The position numbers and the translations under genes are program-made. From assembly GCA_038330145.1 (NCBI GenBank), contig JBBQNR010000002.1, positions 1 through 64,000 of the forward strand: a stretch of 64,000 nucleotides of DNA, in the 5' to 3' direction. Shown here in pieces: positions 43,410-53,398 of the stretch (the stretch's first letter is position 1; each line of letters begins with the position of its first letter). Below the pieces are notes generated by a model. It was not told the DNA's origin. It ran no database searches and saw only the letters and a program-made list of their open reading frames with translations. Source of the DNA: JBBQNR01 sp038330145. GTDB lineage: Bacteria; Actinomycetota; Thermoleophilia; Solirubrobacterales; JBBDJG01.

Positions 43410-44653
43410 CGAGAGCCCCCATCACAGCCGCGATCGTGGCCGTCGCGCTGGCGGTCGCCGGTTGCGGCGGAGACCAGAGCCGCGGCGGCGAGATCTCCGG
43501 CGACACGCTCACGGTCTACTCGAGCATGCCGTTACAGGGGCCGTACGCCGCTCATTCGAAGGCGATCATCAACGGTGAGAAGCTTGCCCTGAAGCAGGTC
43601 GGTGGCAAGGCCGGGTCCTTCAAGGTCAACTTCGCCGCGCGCGACGACGCGAAGGCGGGCGGCTCCGAGACGCCGAGGTGGAGCCCCGATCGCACCGCCG
43701 ACAACGCCACCAAGGCGGCGCAGGACTCGCGCACGCTCGGCTACGTCGGCGAGTTCGACTCCGGGGCGACGGCGATCTCGATCCCGATCACCAACGAGGC
43801 GAGCTTCGTACAGGTGAGCCCGGCGGCGACCGCGGTCGGCCTCACCAAGCTGGTGCCCGGGGCGGACAAGGGCGAGCCCGACAAGTACTACCCCTCGGGC
43901 GAGAGGACCTTCGCGCGGGTGATCCCGGCCGACGACGTGCAGGCATCGGCGGGTGCCGCGTGGGCGAAGCGCCTGGGCGTGCGCAAGGTCTTCGTGGTCG
44001 ACGACAAGAGCGTCGGCGGCGAGGGCCTCGTGAACCAGTTCTCGGACGCGGTCGAGCGACTCGGCGGAGGCATGCGGGTCGTGGGTCAGAAGGGGATGGA
44101 CCCGCGCGCAAGCGAGTACCGCGCCTTCGTCCGCGAAATCGCCAAGGCGGATCCCGACCTCGTCTACTTCAGCGGCGGCGCGGAGAGCAACGCGGTGCGC
44201 TTCTGGCGCGACCTGCGCGGCGAGCTGCCCGATGTGCGCGCGATGGCATCCGGCCGGCTGCTGACGCCGGACTTCTACGGCAGGCTCGGCACGACTGCCG
44301 GCGAGACATACATCACGTCGCCGGCACAGGACCCGCGCCAGCTCCCGGCCGAGGGGCAGCGCTTCCTGCGCGAATATCGGACCGAGTTCGGCGGGCGCCC
44401 GGACCCCTACGCCGCCTACGGCCACGCCTCGATGGCCCTGCTGCTCGACGCCATCCGGCGCGCGGGCGACAAGGCCGGCAAACGCAGCGAGATCGTCAAC
44501 CGGGTCTTCGACACGAAGGGCTTCCGCAGCGTGATCGGGACGTTCTCGATCGACGACAACGGGGACACGAGCCTGGTGAAGGTTGCCGGTTACCGCCTGC
44601 GGGGCGGAAGGCCCCTATTCGTCGAGGGCCTGCAGGGCGAGGCGCGAGGGTAG
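43406..44653 (+). CDS. LivK-type periplasmic-binding lipoprotein
   Basis: Substrate-binding protein of the branched-chain amino acid ABC transporter type (Peripla_BP_6). From TTG 43406 the product has a lipoprotein signal with lipobox VAGC (AAIVAVALAVAGCGG) and 415 residues. The mature part has two Rossmann-like lobes (VYSSMPLQGPYAAHSKAIIN, GYVGEFDSGATAISIPITNE, RKVFVVDDKSVGGEG, DPDLVYFSGGAESN). No permease or ATPase gene is nearby, so its ligand and partners are unknown. A longer frame to ATG 43295 exists but would bury the signal peptide. Confidence 0.85.
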   Translation: MTRAPITAAIVAVALAVAGCGGDQSRGGEISGDTLTVYSSMPLQGPYAAHSKAIINGEKLALKQVGGKAGSFKVNFAARDDAKAGGSETPRWSPDRTADNATKAAQDSRTLGYVGEFDSGATAISIPITNEASFVQVSPAATAVGLTKLVPGADKGEPDKYYPSGERTFARVIPADDVQASAGAAWAKRLGVRKVFVVDDKSVGGEGLVNQFSDAVERLGGGMRVVGQKGMDPRASEYRAFVREIAKADPDLVYFSGGAESNAVRFWRDLRGELPDVRAMASGRLLTPDFYGRLGTTAGETYITSPAQDPRQLPAEGQRFLREYRTEFGGRPDPYAAYGHASMALLLDAIRRAGDKAGKRSEIVNRVFDTKGFRSVIGTFSIDDNGDTSLVKVAGYRLRGGRPLFVEGLQGEARG

Positions 44654-44670
44654 CCCCCGCCGGCGGGGGC
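44653..44670. terminator. Perfect palindrome between convergent genes
   Basis: gcccccgccggcgggggc is its own reverse complement, begins at the last base of the lipoprotein stop codon, and lies between two convergent genes. It is a candidate bidirectional terminator. Confidence 0.5.
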
Positions 44671-44693
44671 GCGGCGCGAGGTGGCGCTGAGGC

Positions 44694-46139
<1,446 letters not shown>

Positions 46140-46185
46140 CGCTTGCCGGGCTCCTCGTCGGTTTGGAAAGCGCAAAGTCCCGCAC

Positions 46186-46191
46186 ATCATA
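46186..46191 (-). promoter_or_regulatory. -10 box for the malic enzyme gene
   Basis: TATGAT on the minus strand leaves a leader of roughly 40 bases that includes GAGGAG before the ATG at 46139. Confidence 0.4.
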
Positions 46192-46306
46192 CTTTCGCGC
46201 ACGTTGCGCAGTTCGCGCTCGCTTTCATGCGACACGATGTATGCGCCCCCGGACCGGCCCGACTCCACCATCACCGGAGGGCCGCCGCCGCAACTGCATC
46301 GCCTCA

Positions 46307-46312
46307 TATCCT
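46307..46312 (+). promoter_or_regulatory. Putative -10 box for polA
   Basis: TATCCT ends 9 bases before the polA ATG, and no Shine-Dalgarno sequence is present. Confidence 0.45.
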
Positions 46313-46321
46313 TGGGGCACT

Positions 46322-48952
46322 ATGGCCACTCGCGAGCTCTACCTGATCGACGGCAACAGCCTCGCCTACCGGGCGTTCTTCGCCCTGCCCGAGTCGATCG
46401 CGACCTCGGACGGTCGTCCGACGAACGCGATCTTCGGCTTCGCGAGCATGCTGGTGAAGATCCTGACCGAGCATGGGCCCAAGGCGACGGTGGTCGTGTG
46501 GGACGCGGGCATGTCCGGCCGCGAGCAGGAGTACGAGCCATACAAGTCCCAGCGCAAGCCGCGCCCCGACCTGCTGCGAGAGCAGTGGCCGCACCTCGAG
46601 CCGCTGGTCGAGGCCTTCGGCTACACCAACATCAGGGTCGATGGCTACGAGGCCGACGACGTGATCGCCAGCCTCGCCGAGCGGGCGAAGGAGGCCGACA
46701 TCGACGTGATGGTGGTCACCGGCGACCGCGATGCCTACCAGCTTCCCGACGACGGCCGAGTGCGCGTGATGACGACCTCGCGCGGGATCACCGACACGCA
46801 CGTCTACGACCGCGAGGGGGTGATAGAGCGTTACGGCGTGCCGCCGGAGCGTGTGCCGGACTTCATCGGGCTGAAGGGCGACACCTCGGACAACATCCCC
46901 GGCGTGCCCGGCATCGGCGACAAGACCGCCGCGCAGCTGCTTCAGAAGTACGGGACGCTCGAGGAGGTGCTGGCGCACGTCGACGAGATCTCCGGCAAGA
47001 AGCGCCAGGAGAACCTGCGCGAGAACAGCGATCTCGCGCGCATCTCGAAGCAGCTCGCCACCCTCAAGCGCGACATCGAGACCGGCCTCGACGTGACCGA
47101 GGTGGTGGCCGAGCCGGCGGACCGCTCACGGTTGCGTGACGTCTTCCGGGATTTCGAGCTTCGCGACCCGCTTCGGCGTCTGGAGGAGGCGCTGGGGACG
47201 GAGGACGCCGCTCCGCGGCCAAAGGGCGTCGAGCGTGTCGAGGTCAGGCACCGTGCCGGCGAGCTGTCGTCGCTGGCGGCCGGACCTGTAGCGGTCGCGC
47301 TGGCTGCCGACGGCCCGCGTCTGCGCTGGGCCGCGACGAGCGGCGGCGACGTGATGGTGGGCGAGGCCCCCGACCTGGATTCGTTCCTGCAGGGGTGGGG
47401 CGACCGCCCGCTGGTGGCACACGACTGGAAGCAGACGAGCCGGGCGGTAACGTCGGCGCTGACCTCGGAGACCGAGGGCCGCGTCGCTCCGGAGCTGCTC
47501 GCGCACGACGTCACGATCGCCGCCTATCTGCTCAACCCGGCCCGTCGCACGTACCCCCTGACCGAGCTTGCCGAGGAGGCGGGTCTCGAGATCGACGCCG
47601 GCGGCGAGGAGGACCCCCAGGCGGCTCTTGCGGCGGAGGGCGAGGAGGACCCCGTCGCGGCTCTTGCGGCGGAGGCCGCCACCGTTCATGCGCTTGCTGA
47701 GCTTCAGCGACCGCGGATCGAGGAGCTTGGTCTGAAGCCACTGTTCGAGCAGGTGGAGCTGCCGCTGGTCGAGGTCCTCTGCATGCTCGAGCGCGTGGGC
47801 GTGAAGCTCGACACCTACCGTCTGGCGGAGCTGGCGGCGGGCGTCGCGGACGAGATCGAAGCGCTCCAGCACGGGATCTGGGAGCTGGCGGGCGAGGAGT
47901 TCACGCTCGGCTCGCCGCAGCAACTGGCCCCGATCCTGTTCGAGAAGCTGGGACTTTCACGCAAGCGCCGTGGCAAGACCGGCTTCTCGACCGACGCTCG
48001 GGTGTTGCGGGCGATCCGGGACGAGCATCCGATTGTCCCCAAGATCGAGTCGTGGCGAGAGCTGTCCAAGCTGAAGAGCACCTACTTCGACGCGCTTCCG
48101 GGACTCATCTCTCCCGACACCGGCAGGCTGCACACGACGTTCAACCAGACGTCGACCACCACCGGCCGGCTGTCGAGCACCAACCCCAACCTGCAGAACA
48201 TCCCGATCCGCACGGAGCTGGGGCGCAAGATCAGAGGCTGCTTCGTGGCCGAGCCTGAGTCTCTCCTGATATCGGCCGACTACTCGCAGGTGGAGCTGCG
48301 CATCCTCGCCCACGTCGCGGGCGAGGATGTGTTGAAGGAGATCTTCGAGCGCGGCGAGGACGTTCATGCGGCGACGGCCGCCGAGGTGCTGAAGCTGCCT
48401 CCGGATCAGATCGGCCCCGGTGAGCGCTCTCGGGCCAAGGCCGTCAACTTCGGCATCGTCTACGGGCTCAGCGCTCATGGCCTGTCGGAGCAGCTCCAGA
48501 TCCCGCACGACGAGGCCGGCGAGTACATCGAGCGCTACCTGAGCCGCTTCCCCGCGGTGCAGAAGTTCATCGAGGTGACGATCGCGAGCGCGATCGAGGA
48601 GGGGCACGTCGAGACGCTGTTCGGCCGCCGGCGCCCGATACCCGAGCTGCGCTCGCGCAACTGGCAGACGCGCTCCCAGGGCGAGAGGCTGGCGGTCAAC
48701 ACCATCATTCAGGGCACCGCCGCGGACATAATGAAGGTCGCCATGGTCGCCAGCCACGACCGCCTGCGCGAGAGCGGCCTGAAGACGAGGCTGGTGCTGA
48801 CGATCCACGACGAGCTGCTGTTCGAGGGGCCCGAGAGCGAGGTCGCGACCGCTTCGGAGATCGTGCGCGCGGAGATGGAGTCGGCCTACGAGCTGGACCC
48901 GCCGCTGAAGGTCGACCTTGGCGTGGGGGAGAACTGGCTGGACGCGAAGTGA
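46322..48952 (+). CDS. polA: DNA polymerase I
   Basis: Repair and Okazaki-fragment polymerase of 876 residues from ATG 46322. The N-terminal 5' nuclease domain is complete (LIDGNSLAYRAFFALP, VTGDRDAYQL, GLKGDTSDNIPGVPGIGDKT). The middle 3'-5' exonuclease domain has lost its DxE metal-binding residues (VAVALAADGPRLRW in place of the first exo motif), so proofreading is probably absent, as in other actinobacterial and Thermus Pol I. The polymerase motifs are intact: motif A DYSQVELRILAHVAGE (Asp653), motif B RAKAVNFGIVYGLS and motif C HDE (Asp830, Glu831). A 36-base tandem duplication (47603-47674) sits between the exonuclease and polymerase parts. Confidence 0.96.
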   Translation: MATRELYLIDGNSLAYRAFFALPESIATSDGRPTNAIFGFASMLVKILTEHGPKATVVVWDAGMSGREQEYEPYKSQRKPRPDLLREQWPHLEPLVEAFGYTNIRVDGYEADDVIASLAERAKEADIDVMVVTGDRDAYQLPDDGRVRVMTTSRGITDTHVYDREGVIERYGVPPERVPDFIGLKGDTSDNIPGVPGIGDKTAAQLLQKYGTLEEVLAHVDEISGKKRQENLRENSDLARISKQLATLKRDIETGLDVTEVVAEPADRSRLRDVFRDFELRDPLRRLEEALGTEDAAPRPKGVERVEVRHRAGELSSLAAGPVAVALAADGPRLRWAATSGGDVMVGEAPDLDSFLQGWGDRPLVAHDWKQTSRAVTSALTSETEGRVAPELLAHDVTIAAYLLNPARRTYPLTELAEEAGLEIDAGGEEDPQAALAAEGEEDPVAALAAEAATVHALAELQRPRIEELGLKPLFEQVELPLVEVLCMLERVGVKLDTYRLAELAAGVADEIEALQHGIWELAGEEFTLGSPQQLAPILFEKLGLSRKRRGKTGFSTDARVLRAIRDEHPIVPKIESWRELSKLKSTYFDALPGLISPDTGRLHTTFNQTSTTTGRLSSTNPNLQNIPIRTELGRKIRGCFVAEPESLLISADYSQVELRILAHVAGEDVLKEIFERGEDVHAATAAEVLKLPPDQIGPGERSRAKAVNFGIVYGLSAHGLSEQLQIPHDEAGEYIERYLSRFPAVQKFIEVTIASAIEEGHVETLFGRRRPIPELRSRNWQTRSQGERLAVNTIIQGTAADIMKVAMVASHDRLRESGLKTRLVLTIHDELLFEGPESEVATASEIVRAEMESAYELDPPLKVDLGVGENWLDAK
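47603..47674 (+). repeat. 36-bp in-frame tandem duplication inside polA
   Basis: Copies 47603-47638 and 47639-47674 differ at only a few bases and encode GEEDPQAALAAE followed by GEEDPVAALAAE. Because 36 is a multiple of 3 the frame is kept. Confidence 0.85.
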
Positions 48953-48986
48953 CGTCTTGCGCAGCAAACAGTCGCGACACCAGGCG

Positions 48987-49433
48987 ATGGACCGGACGCT
49001 TCTAGCCGGCCTCGCCACGGTCGTGGTCGGGGGACTGATCGCCCTTCAGGCGCCGATCAACTCCGGCCTGGGCAAGGCAACCGGCACCTTCGCCGCGGCC
49101 GCGATCTCGTTCACGGTCGGCACGGTGCTGCTGGTCGGCATCGTGGTCGTAACGGGCGAGCTCGACAAGGTCTCCGGCGCCTTTCACGTCCCCGCCTACT
49201 ACCTGGTCGGGGGCATTCTCGGCGCCTGTTACGTCACGACGGTCCTGCTCACGATCCGCACGCTGGGCGCGGGCGGAGTGACGGCCGCCACCGTGGCAGG
49301 CCAGCTATCGACGTCGGTGGTGCTGGACCGAGTCGGGTTCCTGGGACTGGAGGAGACCCCGATCTCGCTCATGCGAGTGATGGGAGTGCTGCTCCTGTTC
49401 GCCGGTACGTGGTTGGTGATCCAGGGGCGTTAG
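48987..49433 (+). CDS. YdcZ-family (DUF606) membrane transporter half
   Basis: Small drug/metabolite-transporter superfamily protein of 148 residues with about five hydrophobic helices (LLAGLATVVVGGLIALQAPI, ISFTVGTVLLVGIVVV, YLVGGILGACYVTTVLL, VMGVLLLFAGTWLVIQG). LQAPINSGLGKATG and AAISFTVGT are typical of the DUF606/YdcZ family, which works as dimers. Substrate is unknown. I use ATG 48987, 34 bases after polA, instead of the in-frame ATG 48918 that lies inside polA. It is likely read through from polA. Confidence 0.8.
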   Translation: MDRTLLAGLATVVVGGLIALQAPINSGLGKATGTFAAAAISFTVGTVLLVGIVVVTGELDKVSGAFHVPAYYLVGGILGACYVTTVLLTIRTLGAGGVTAATVAGQLSTSVVLDRVGFLGLEETPISLMRVMGVLLLFAGTWLVIQGR

Positions 49434-49546
49434 CGCGACGGGGACAGACGTCGGTCCGCCCGCCACCTGACCGCCAACCTGCGGCACTGGTGACGAGCGG
49501 ACCTATCTCGATCAGGGCCTGTTCGCGCCCTGAGCGTCCACTAGCT
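49434..49546. other. Intergenic stretch between convergent genes
   Basis: 113 bases between the YdcZ-type gene and the CsbD-like gene. I see no clear hairpin, repeat or ORF in it. Confidence 0.4.
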
Positions 49547-49735
49547 TCAGGTTTTCCGTTCCAGGTCGGCGACCTCCTCGGCCTTGCGCTCCTCCTTCTC
49601 CTGGGCGCGGTCGAGCTGGTCCTTTGCCTCGCCCTTGCGCTCCTCGCGCGCACCCTGGCGGCGCAGCGAGGCGTCGTCGGTGAGGTCGCCGGCGGCCTTC
49701 TTGGCGCGGCCGGTGATCTTGTCCATGATGCTCAT
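49547..49735 (-). CDS. CsbD-like stress protein
   Basis: Small hydrophilic protein of 62 residues matching the CsbD pattern: MDKITGRAKKAAGDLTDD near the start, then a highly charged helical tail (EERKGEAKDQLDRAQEKEER). CsbD proteins accumulate under general stress in Bacillus and Actinobacteria, but their mechanism is unknown. The ATG has a clear ggaaagga ribosome binding site. It is a single gene, convergent with the YdcZ-type gene. Confidence 0.75.
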   Translation of the reverse strand: MSIMDKITGRAKKAAGDLTDDASLRRQGAREERKGEAKDQLDRAQEKEERKAEEVADLERKT

Positions 49736-49812
49736 CTCGGTCCTTTCCGCGGTTTCCCTTGCAGCGTTGAGGGTTGCCGCGAGCGACCGGGCGCAAACGT
49801 GAGCGGGCGTGC

Positions 49813-50985
49813 CTATGCGGCTTCAGACAGCTCTGCCAGGGGCCGGCGAGCCGGTGTTTCCACCGCCTGCGCAAAGCTCGGGTGGGCGATGTTGAGGTAG
49901 TGATTGAAGGACCAGCGCACCAGCCGTTCGTTGCCGATCGCGCGGATGGCGGCGGCCAGGAGTGGGGGAGGCACGCGGGGCACGATGCGCTGCCCCAGCA
50001 GCATCGAGCGGAACTTCCATTCGTGGCGGGCGGAGAATGCGCCGTAGCGGCGCAGCGCGGAATCCCGAGAAGCCCTGCCCTCGAGAACGCCGCGGATCTC
50101 TCTTCCGCAGGCGATGCCGAAGTAGAAGGCGGTGCGGATTCCCTCGGCCGTCAGCGGCAGGCAGTGGCCGGCGGAGTCGCCGGCGAAGAAGATGCCATCG
50201 CCGGTGGCCGGCCGCAGCTTGTGCGGGATCCAGTTGCCCTGGTAGCGAACGGCGTCGCGCCGCAAGCGTTCGGCGAGGTCAACCGTCGGCTCCTTGACGT
50301 GGAAGCGCGGGTCGAAGGAGCCGACGCCGACTCTCATCTCGTCGTCCGCCGGAAAGCTCCAGCCGTATCCGGCCGGCACGATCGAGCGCTCGATCCAGAT
50401 CTCGAGGTCGCGGCCGTTTCCGGGCGGATGCACCTCGAGCCCGCGCGAGAGCGGCGCGTCCGGAGGCTGGTAGCCGTCGACGTCGAGCACCCGGCGCCAG
50501 CCGAGCGCGTCGACGACCAACGGCGCCGACACGTCGCCGCGGTCAGTGCTGATCGTGATGGAGCCGGAACCGTTGGCGCCTGGCCGCCGTCCCTGGACGG
50601 TCGCGGTCTCGAATTGAGCGTCGTTCTGATCGTCCAGGAGGGAGCAGAGCTGCGGGTAGTCGAAGGTCGAGAAGCTGAACGGCAGGCGGTAGCGCGCCGT
50701 GTCCAGGGGGGTGTGGATGACCAGCTCCGAGAAGGTCTGCCGGACCGAGGGCTCCAGCTCGAGAGCCTCCAGCCATGCGGTCGGCGCAGCGCAGGCGGAG
50801 GTCTGCTTCTCCCCGACGTCGTAGCGGTCCAGCACCAGCACCCGAGCGGGCCGCCCGCCGATCCTCGCACTCGCCAGCTCCCGGGCCACGGCCAGCCCGG
50901 CGAAGCTCGCCCCACAGACCAGCACGTCGTAGTCTCCGGCGAGAGCCGTCCGCGCCGATCCTCGCTTTGTTCTCCTGCGTGGCAC
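49813..50985 (-). CDS. FAD-dependent oxidoreductase, geranylgeranyl reductase-like
   Basis: Flavoprotein of 390 residues. The N-terminal dinucleotide-binding motif is VLVCGASFAGLAVAREL and the second FAD motif is GIFFAGDSAGHCLPLTAEGI. Overall layout resembles the geranylgeranyl reductase/PHBH group, whose members reduce isoprenoid chains or hydroxylate aromatics. The exact substrate cannot be named. The start is GTG 50985 with TAAGCT 9 bases upstream. It is divergent from rpsA across 64 bases. Confidence 0.8.
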   Translation of the reverse strand: MPRRRTKRGSARTALAGDYDVLVCGASFAGLAVARELASARIGGRPARVLVLDRYDVGEKQTSACAAPTAWLEALELEPSVRQTFSELVIHTPLDTARYRLPFSFSTFDYPQLCSLLDDQNDAQFETATVQGRRPGANGSGSITISTDRGDVSAPLVVDALGWRRVLDVDGYQPPDAPLSRGLEVHPPGNGRDLEIWIERSIVPAGYGWSFPADDEMRVGVGSFDPRFHVKEPTVDLAERLRRDAVRYQGNWIPHKLRPATGDGIFFAGDSAGHCLPLTAEGIRTAFYFGIACGREIRGVLEGRASRDSALRRYGAFSARHEWKFRSMLLGQRIVPRVPPPLLAAAIRAIGNERLVRWSFNHYLNIAHPSFAQAVETPARRPLAELSEAA

Positions 50986-50994
50986 TGGAGGACC

Positions 50995-51000
50995 AGCTTA
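50995..51000 (-). promoter_or_regulatory. Putative -10 box for the flavoprotein gene
   Basis: TAAGCT on the minus strand ends 9 bases before the GTG start at 50985, and no Shine-Dalgarno sequence is present. Confidence 0.4.
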
Positions 51001-51036
51001 GTGGGGCATCGGGGTGGGAAGTCACCCTGCTGGCGC

Positions 51037-51042
51037 TATAGT
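51037..51042 (+). promoter_or_regulatory. Putative -10 box for leaderless rpsA
   Basis: TATAGT ends 7 bases before GTG 51050, with tccgcac between and no Shine-Dalgarno sequence. It supports GTG 51050 as the translation start. Confidence 0.5.
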
Positions 51043-51049
51043 TCCGCAC

Positions 51050-52627
51050 GTGCCGCAGGTCGACACGCCCCCGCAGGCTGCGCCCGGGGTCGAGACTTTC
51101 AACGGCAGCGACCTCATGATCGAGGTCGATGGCCAGCTCGTCCCGAACTACGACGCGACCATCAAGCCCTTCGAGGAGGGAGATGTCGTCACGGGCAAAG
51201 TCGTGCGCATCGACAAGGACGAGGTCCTGGTCGACATCGGCTACAAGTCGGAGGGCGTCATACCCATCAGCGAGCTTTCGATCCGGCGCTCGGTCGATCC
51301 CTCCGAGGAGGTCGAGCTGGGCGAGGAGGTGGATGCGCTGGTCCTCACCAAGGAGGATCAGGACGGCCGCCTGCTGCTTTCGAAGAAGCGCGCCCGCTTC
51401 GAGCGCGCGTGGCGCAAGATCGAGGAGGCGGCGACAACCGGCGAGCCCGTCGAGGGCAAGGTGATCGAGGTCGTCAAGGGCGGTCTCATAATCGACCTCG
51501 GGGTACGCGGATTCCTGCCCGCCTCGCTGGTCGACATCCGCCGGGTGCAGAACCTCGACGAGTACCTCGGGCAGACCATCGAGTGCAAGGTGATCGAGCT
51601 CAACCGCAGCCGCAACAACGTCGTGCTCTCGCGGCGAGCGGTGCTGGAGGAGGAGCGCAAGGAGGCCCGCCAGCAGATCCTCGACCGGCTCCAGAAAGGC
51701 GAGGTCGTGGAGGGCACGATCTCCAACATCGTCGACTTCGGCGCCTTCGTCGACCTCGACGGCATCGACGGCCTGATCCACATCTCCGAGCTTTCGTGGG
51801 GCCACGTCAACCACCCGTCGGAGGTGCTCACGATCGGTCAGACCGTGAGCGTCAAGGTGCTCGACATCGACCGTGACCGCCAGCGCATCTCGCTTGGTCT
51901 CAAGCAGACCCAGGAGGACCCGTGGCAGCGGGTCGTCAGCACATACACCGTGGGCGACGTGCTCGAGGGCAAGGTGACAAAGGTGGTCGCCTTCGGAGCC
52001 TTCGTCGAGGTGATGGAGGGCGTCGAGGGCTTGGTCCACATCTCCGAGCTTGCACAGCACCACGTCGAGAACCCGCGTGAAATCGTCAACCCGGGCGACG
52101 TCGGCCGCGTCAAGATCCTCGAGATCGACGAGGAGCGCCGCCGCCTGTCGCTGAGCTTCAAGCGCGTCGAGGACCAGATACTGCCGATCCGCGACCGCAT
52201 GGTTGCGCCGCCGGCGGAAGACGGAGGCGAGGCCGGTGACGCGCCGGAGCTGGGTCTTTCAGAGGACGTCTTCACGTCGGAGCCGGCCGAAGTCGAGGCC
52301 GCGCAGGTGGCTGCGCCGGAGCTTGAAACCGAGGCCCCCGTTGCGGCCGAGCCCGTGCCGGCGGAGGCCGAGCCTGCGCCAGCGGAGGCAGAGCCCGAGG
52401 CCGCGGAGGCAGAGCCCGAGGCCGCAGAGGCAGAGCCCGAGGCCGCAGAGACTGCGCCCGAGGCGCCGATCGACGCTGAGCCCGAGGCCGTGCCGGAGCC
52501 AGAAGCCCCGGCTGCGGAGGCTCCAGCGGAGGAGCAGCCCGCCGCGGACGCCGGCGGCGAGCAGCCGGAGACGGCGCAGGACGCGGACGCGGCCCCGGAC
52601 GAGCCCGCAGACGAGCCCGCGCCCTAA
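51050..52627 (+). CDS. rpsA: 30S ribosomal protein S1
   Basis: mRNA-binding ribosomal protein with four S1 domains, recognisable by GKVVRIDKDEVLVDIGYK, EGKVIEVVKGGLIIDLG, EGTISNIVDFGAFVDLD and EGKVTKVVAFGAFVEV. Four-domain S1 is usual for actinobacteria. The C-terminal 150 residues are an acidic Ala/Glu/Pro tail with a threefold 21-base repeat (52385-52447, EAEPEAA). I choose GTG 51050 (525 residues) because TATAGT lies directly upstream; the in-frame GTG at 51014 and ATG at 51116 are alternatives. The stop TAA is followed at once by a long inverted-repeat element. Confidence 0.94.
   Translation: MPQVDTPPQAAPGVETFNGSDLMIEVDGQLVPNYDATIKPFEEGDVVTGKVVRIDKDEVLVDIGYKSEGVIPISELSIRRSVDPSEEVELGEEVDALVLTKEDQDGRLLLSKKRARFERAWRKIEEAATTGEPVEGKVIEVVKGGLIIDLGVRGFLPASLVDIRRVQNLDEYLGQTIECKVIELNRSRNNVVLSRRAVLEEERKEARQQILDRLQKGEVVEGTISNIVDFGAFVDLDGIDGLIHISELSWGHVNHPSEVLTIGQTVSVKVLDIDRDRQRISLGLKQTQEDPWQRVVSTYTVGDVLEGKVTKVVAFGAFVEVMEGVEGLVHISELAQHHVENPREIVNPGDVGRVKILEIDEERRRLSLSFKRVEDQILPIRDRMVAPPAEDGGEAGDAPELGLSEDVFTSEPAEVEAAQVAAPELETEAPVAAEPVPAEAEPAPAEAEPEAAEAEPEAAEAEPEAAETAPEAPIDAEPEAVPEPEAPAAEAPAEEQPAADAGGEQPETAQDADAAPDEPADEPAP
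52385..52447 (+). repeat. 21-bp repeat, three copies, in the rpsA tail
   Basis: gaggcagagcccgaggccgc plus one base is repeated at 52385, 52406 and 52427, almost without change, encoding EAEPEAA three times. Confidence 0.85.
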
Positions 52628-52790
52628 GTGGCGCTCTTCGAAACGTTTCACCGCAAACGGCGGCCTCCGGAACCGCCATGCGGCGTCCTCGGTCGCCCAC
52701 GTACTCACCGAGTACGCGGGCTTCCTGCGTCCTTGCCTGGCAGCCCCGGAACTGCGCCGTTTCCTGGCGAACGTTCCGGCGAACGCCACT
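52627..52790. repeat. Inverted-repeat element family 1, long structured copy A
   Basis: The ends agtggcgctcttcgaaacg and the reverse complement of cgttccggcgaacgccact are related over about 25 bases. Inside them, aaacggcg (52655-52662) pairs with cgccgttt (52755-52762). A central hairpin pairs 52696-52705 with 52711-52720, with one mismatch. A further small hairpin ccgc/gcgg lies at 52673-52683. It aligns along most of its length with 56342-56506. It begins at the last base of the rpsA stop codon and ends 8 bases before coaE. Confidence 0.75.
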
Positions 52791-52798
52791 AGCCCTAG

Positions 52799-53398
52799 TT
52801 GCTCTTCATTGGCCTGACCGGCGGTATCGGGGCGGGCAAGTCGGAAGCCCTCGCCGCATCCGAGCGGCTGGGCGCCGCGGTGCTGTCCACGGACGCGGTC
52901 GTGCACGAGCTGCTGGGCAGCGACGAGTTGCGCGAGGCGCTGTCCGAGCACTGGGGCGAGCGGGTGCTGGCAGCAAGCGGCGAGGTCGACCGCGCCGCGG
53001 TGGCGGAGATCGTGTTCGAGAGCCCGGAGGAGCTTCGCTGGCTGGAGTCGGTGGTGTTTCCCCGCGTCGGCGAGCGCGTCGTCGCCTGGCGGGCGGACCT
53101 CGAGGCGGCACCCGATCCGCCGCCGGCTGCCGTGGTGGAGGTGCCCCTGCTGTTCGAGGCCGGTATCGAAGGTATCTTCGACACAACGATTGCGGTGGTG
53201 AGCGCGGAGCAGACTCGCGCCCAGCGCGCCGAGGACCGCGGCCAGCCCGGCCTGGGCGGCCGCGAGGCGCGCCAGCTCACCCAAGAAGAGAAGGCCGAAC
53301 GGGCGGATCACGTGGTGCGAAACGAGGGAACGCTGGAGGAGTTGGAGCAGTCGATGCGGGAGGTGCTGGGCTCGCTGACGCGCGGTGATACGCGTTGA
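52799..53398 (+). CDS. coaE: Dephospho-CoA kinase
   Basis: Last enzyme of CoA synthesis. The P-loop is LTGGIGAGKSEAL at the N-terminus; LSTDAVVHELL and VVEVPLLFEAGIEGIFDTTI are family blocks. It has 199 residues from TTG 52799. rpsA followed by coaE is a common actinobacterial order. Its stop overlaps the lytic transglycosylase start as TTGA. Confidence 0.94.
   Translation: MLFIGLTGGIGAGKSEALAASERLGAAVLSTDAVVHELLGSDELREALSEHWGERVLAASGEVDRAAVAEIVFESPEELRWLESVVFPRVGERVVAWRADLEAAPDPPPAAVVEVPLLFEAGIEGIFDTTIAVVSAEQTRAQRAEDRGQPGLGGREARQLTQEEKAERADHVVRNEGTLEELEQSMREVLGSLTRGDTR

Noticed and set aside
48918..48986. Upstream ATG for the YdcZ-type gene
   Set aside because: It lies inside polA and adds a hydrophilic stretch unlike the family; ATG 48987 starts just before the first helix.
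52385..52447. CRISPR-like array at the end of rpsA
   Set aside because: The repeats are contiguous 21-mers in frame with no spacers and encode an EAEPEAA tail.
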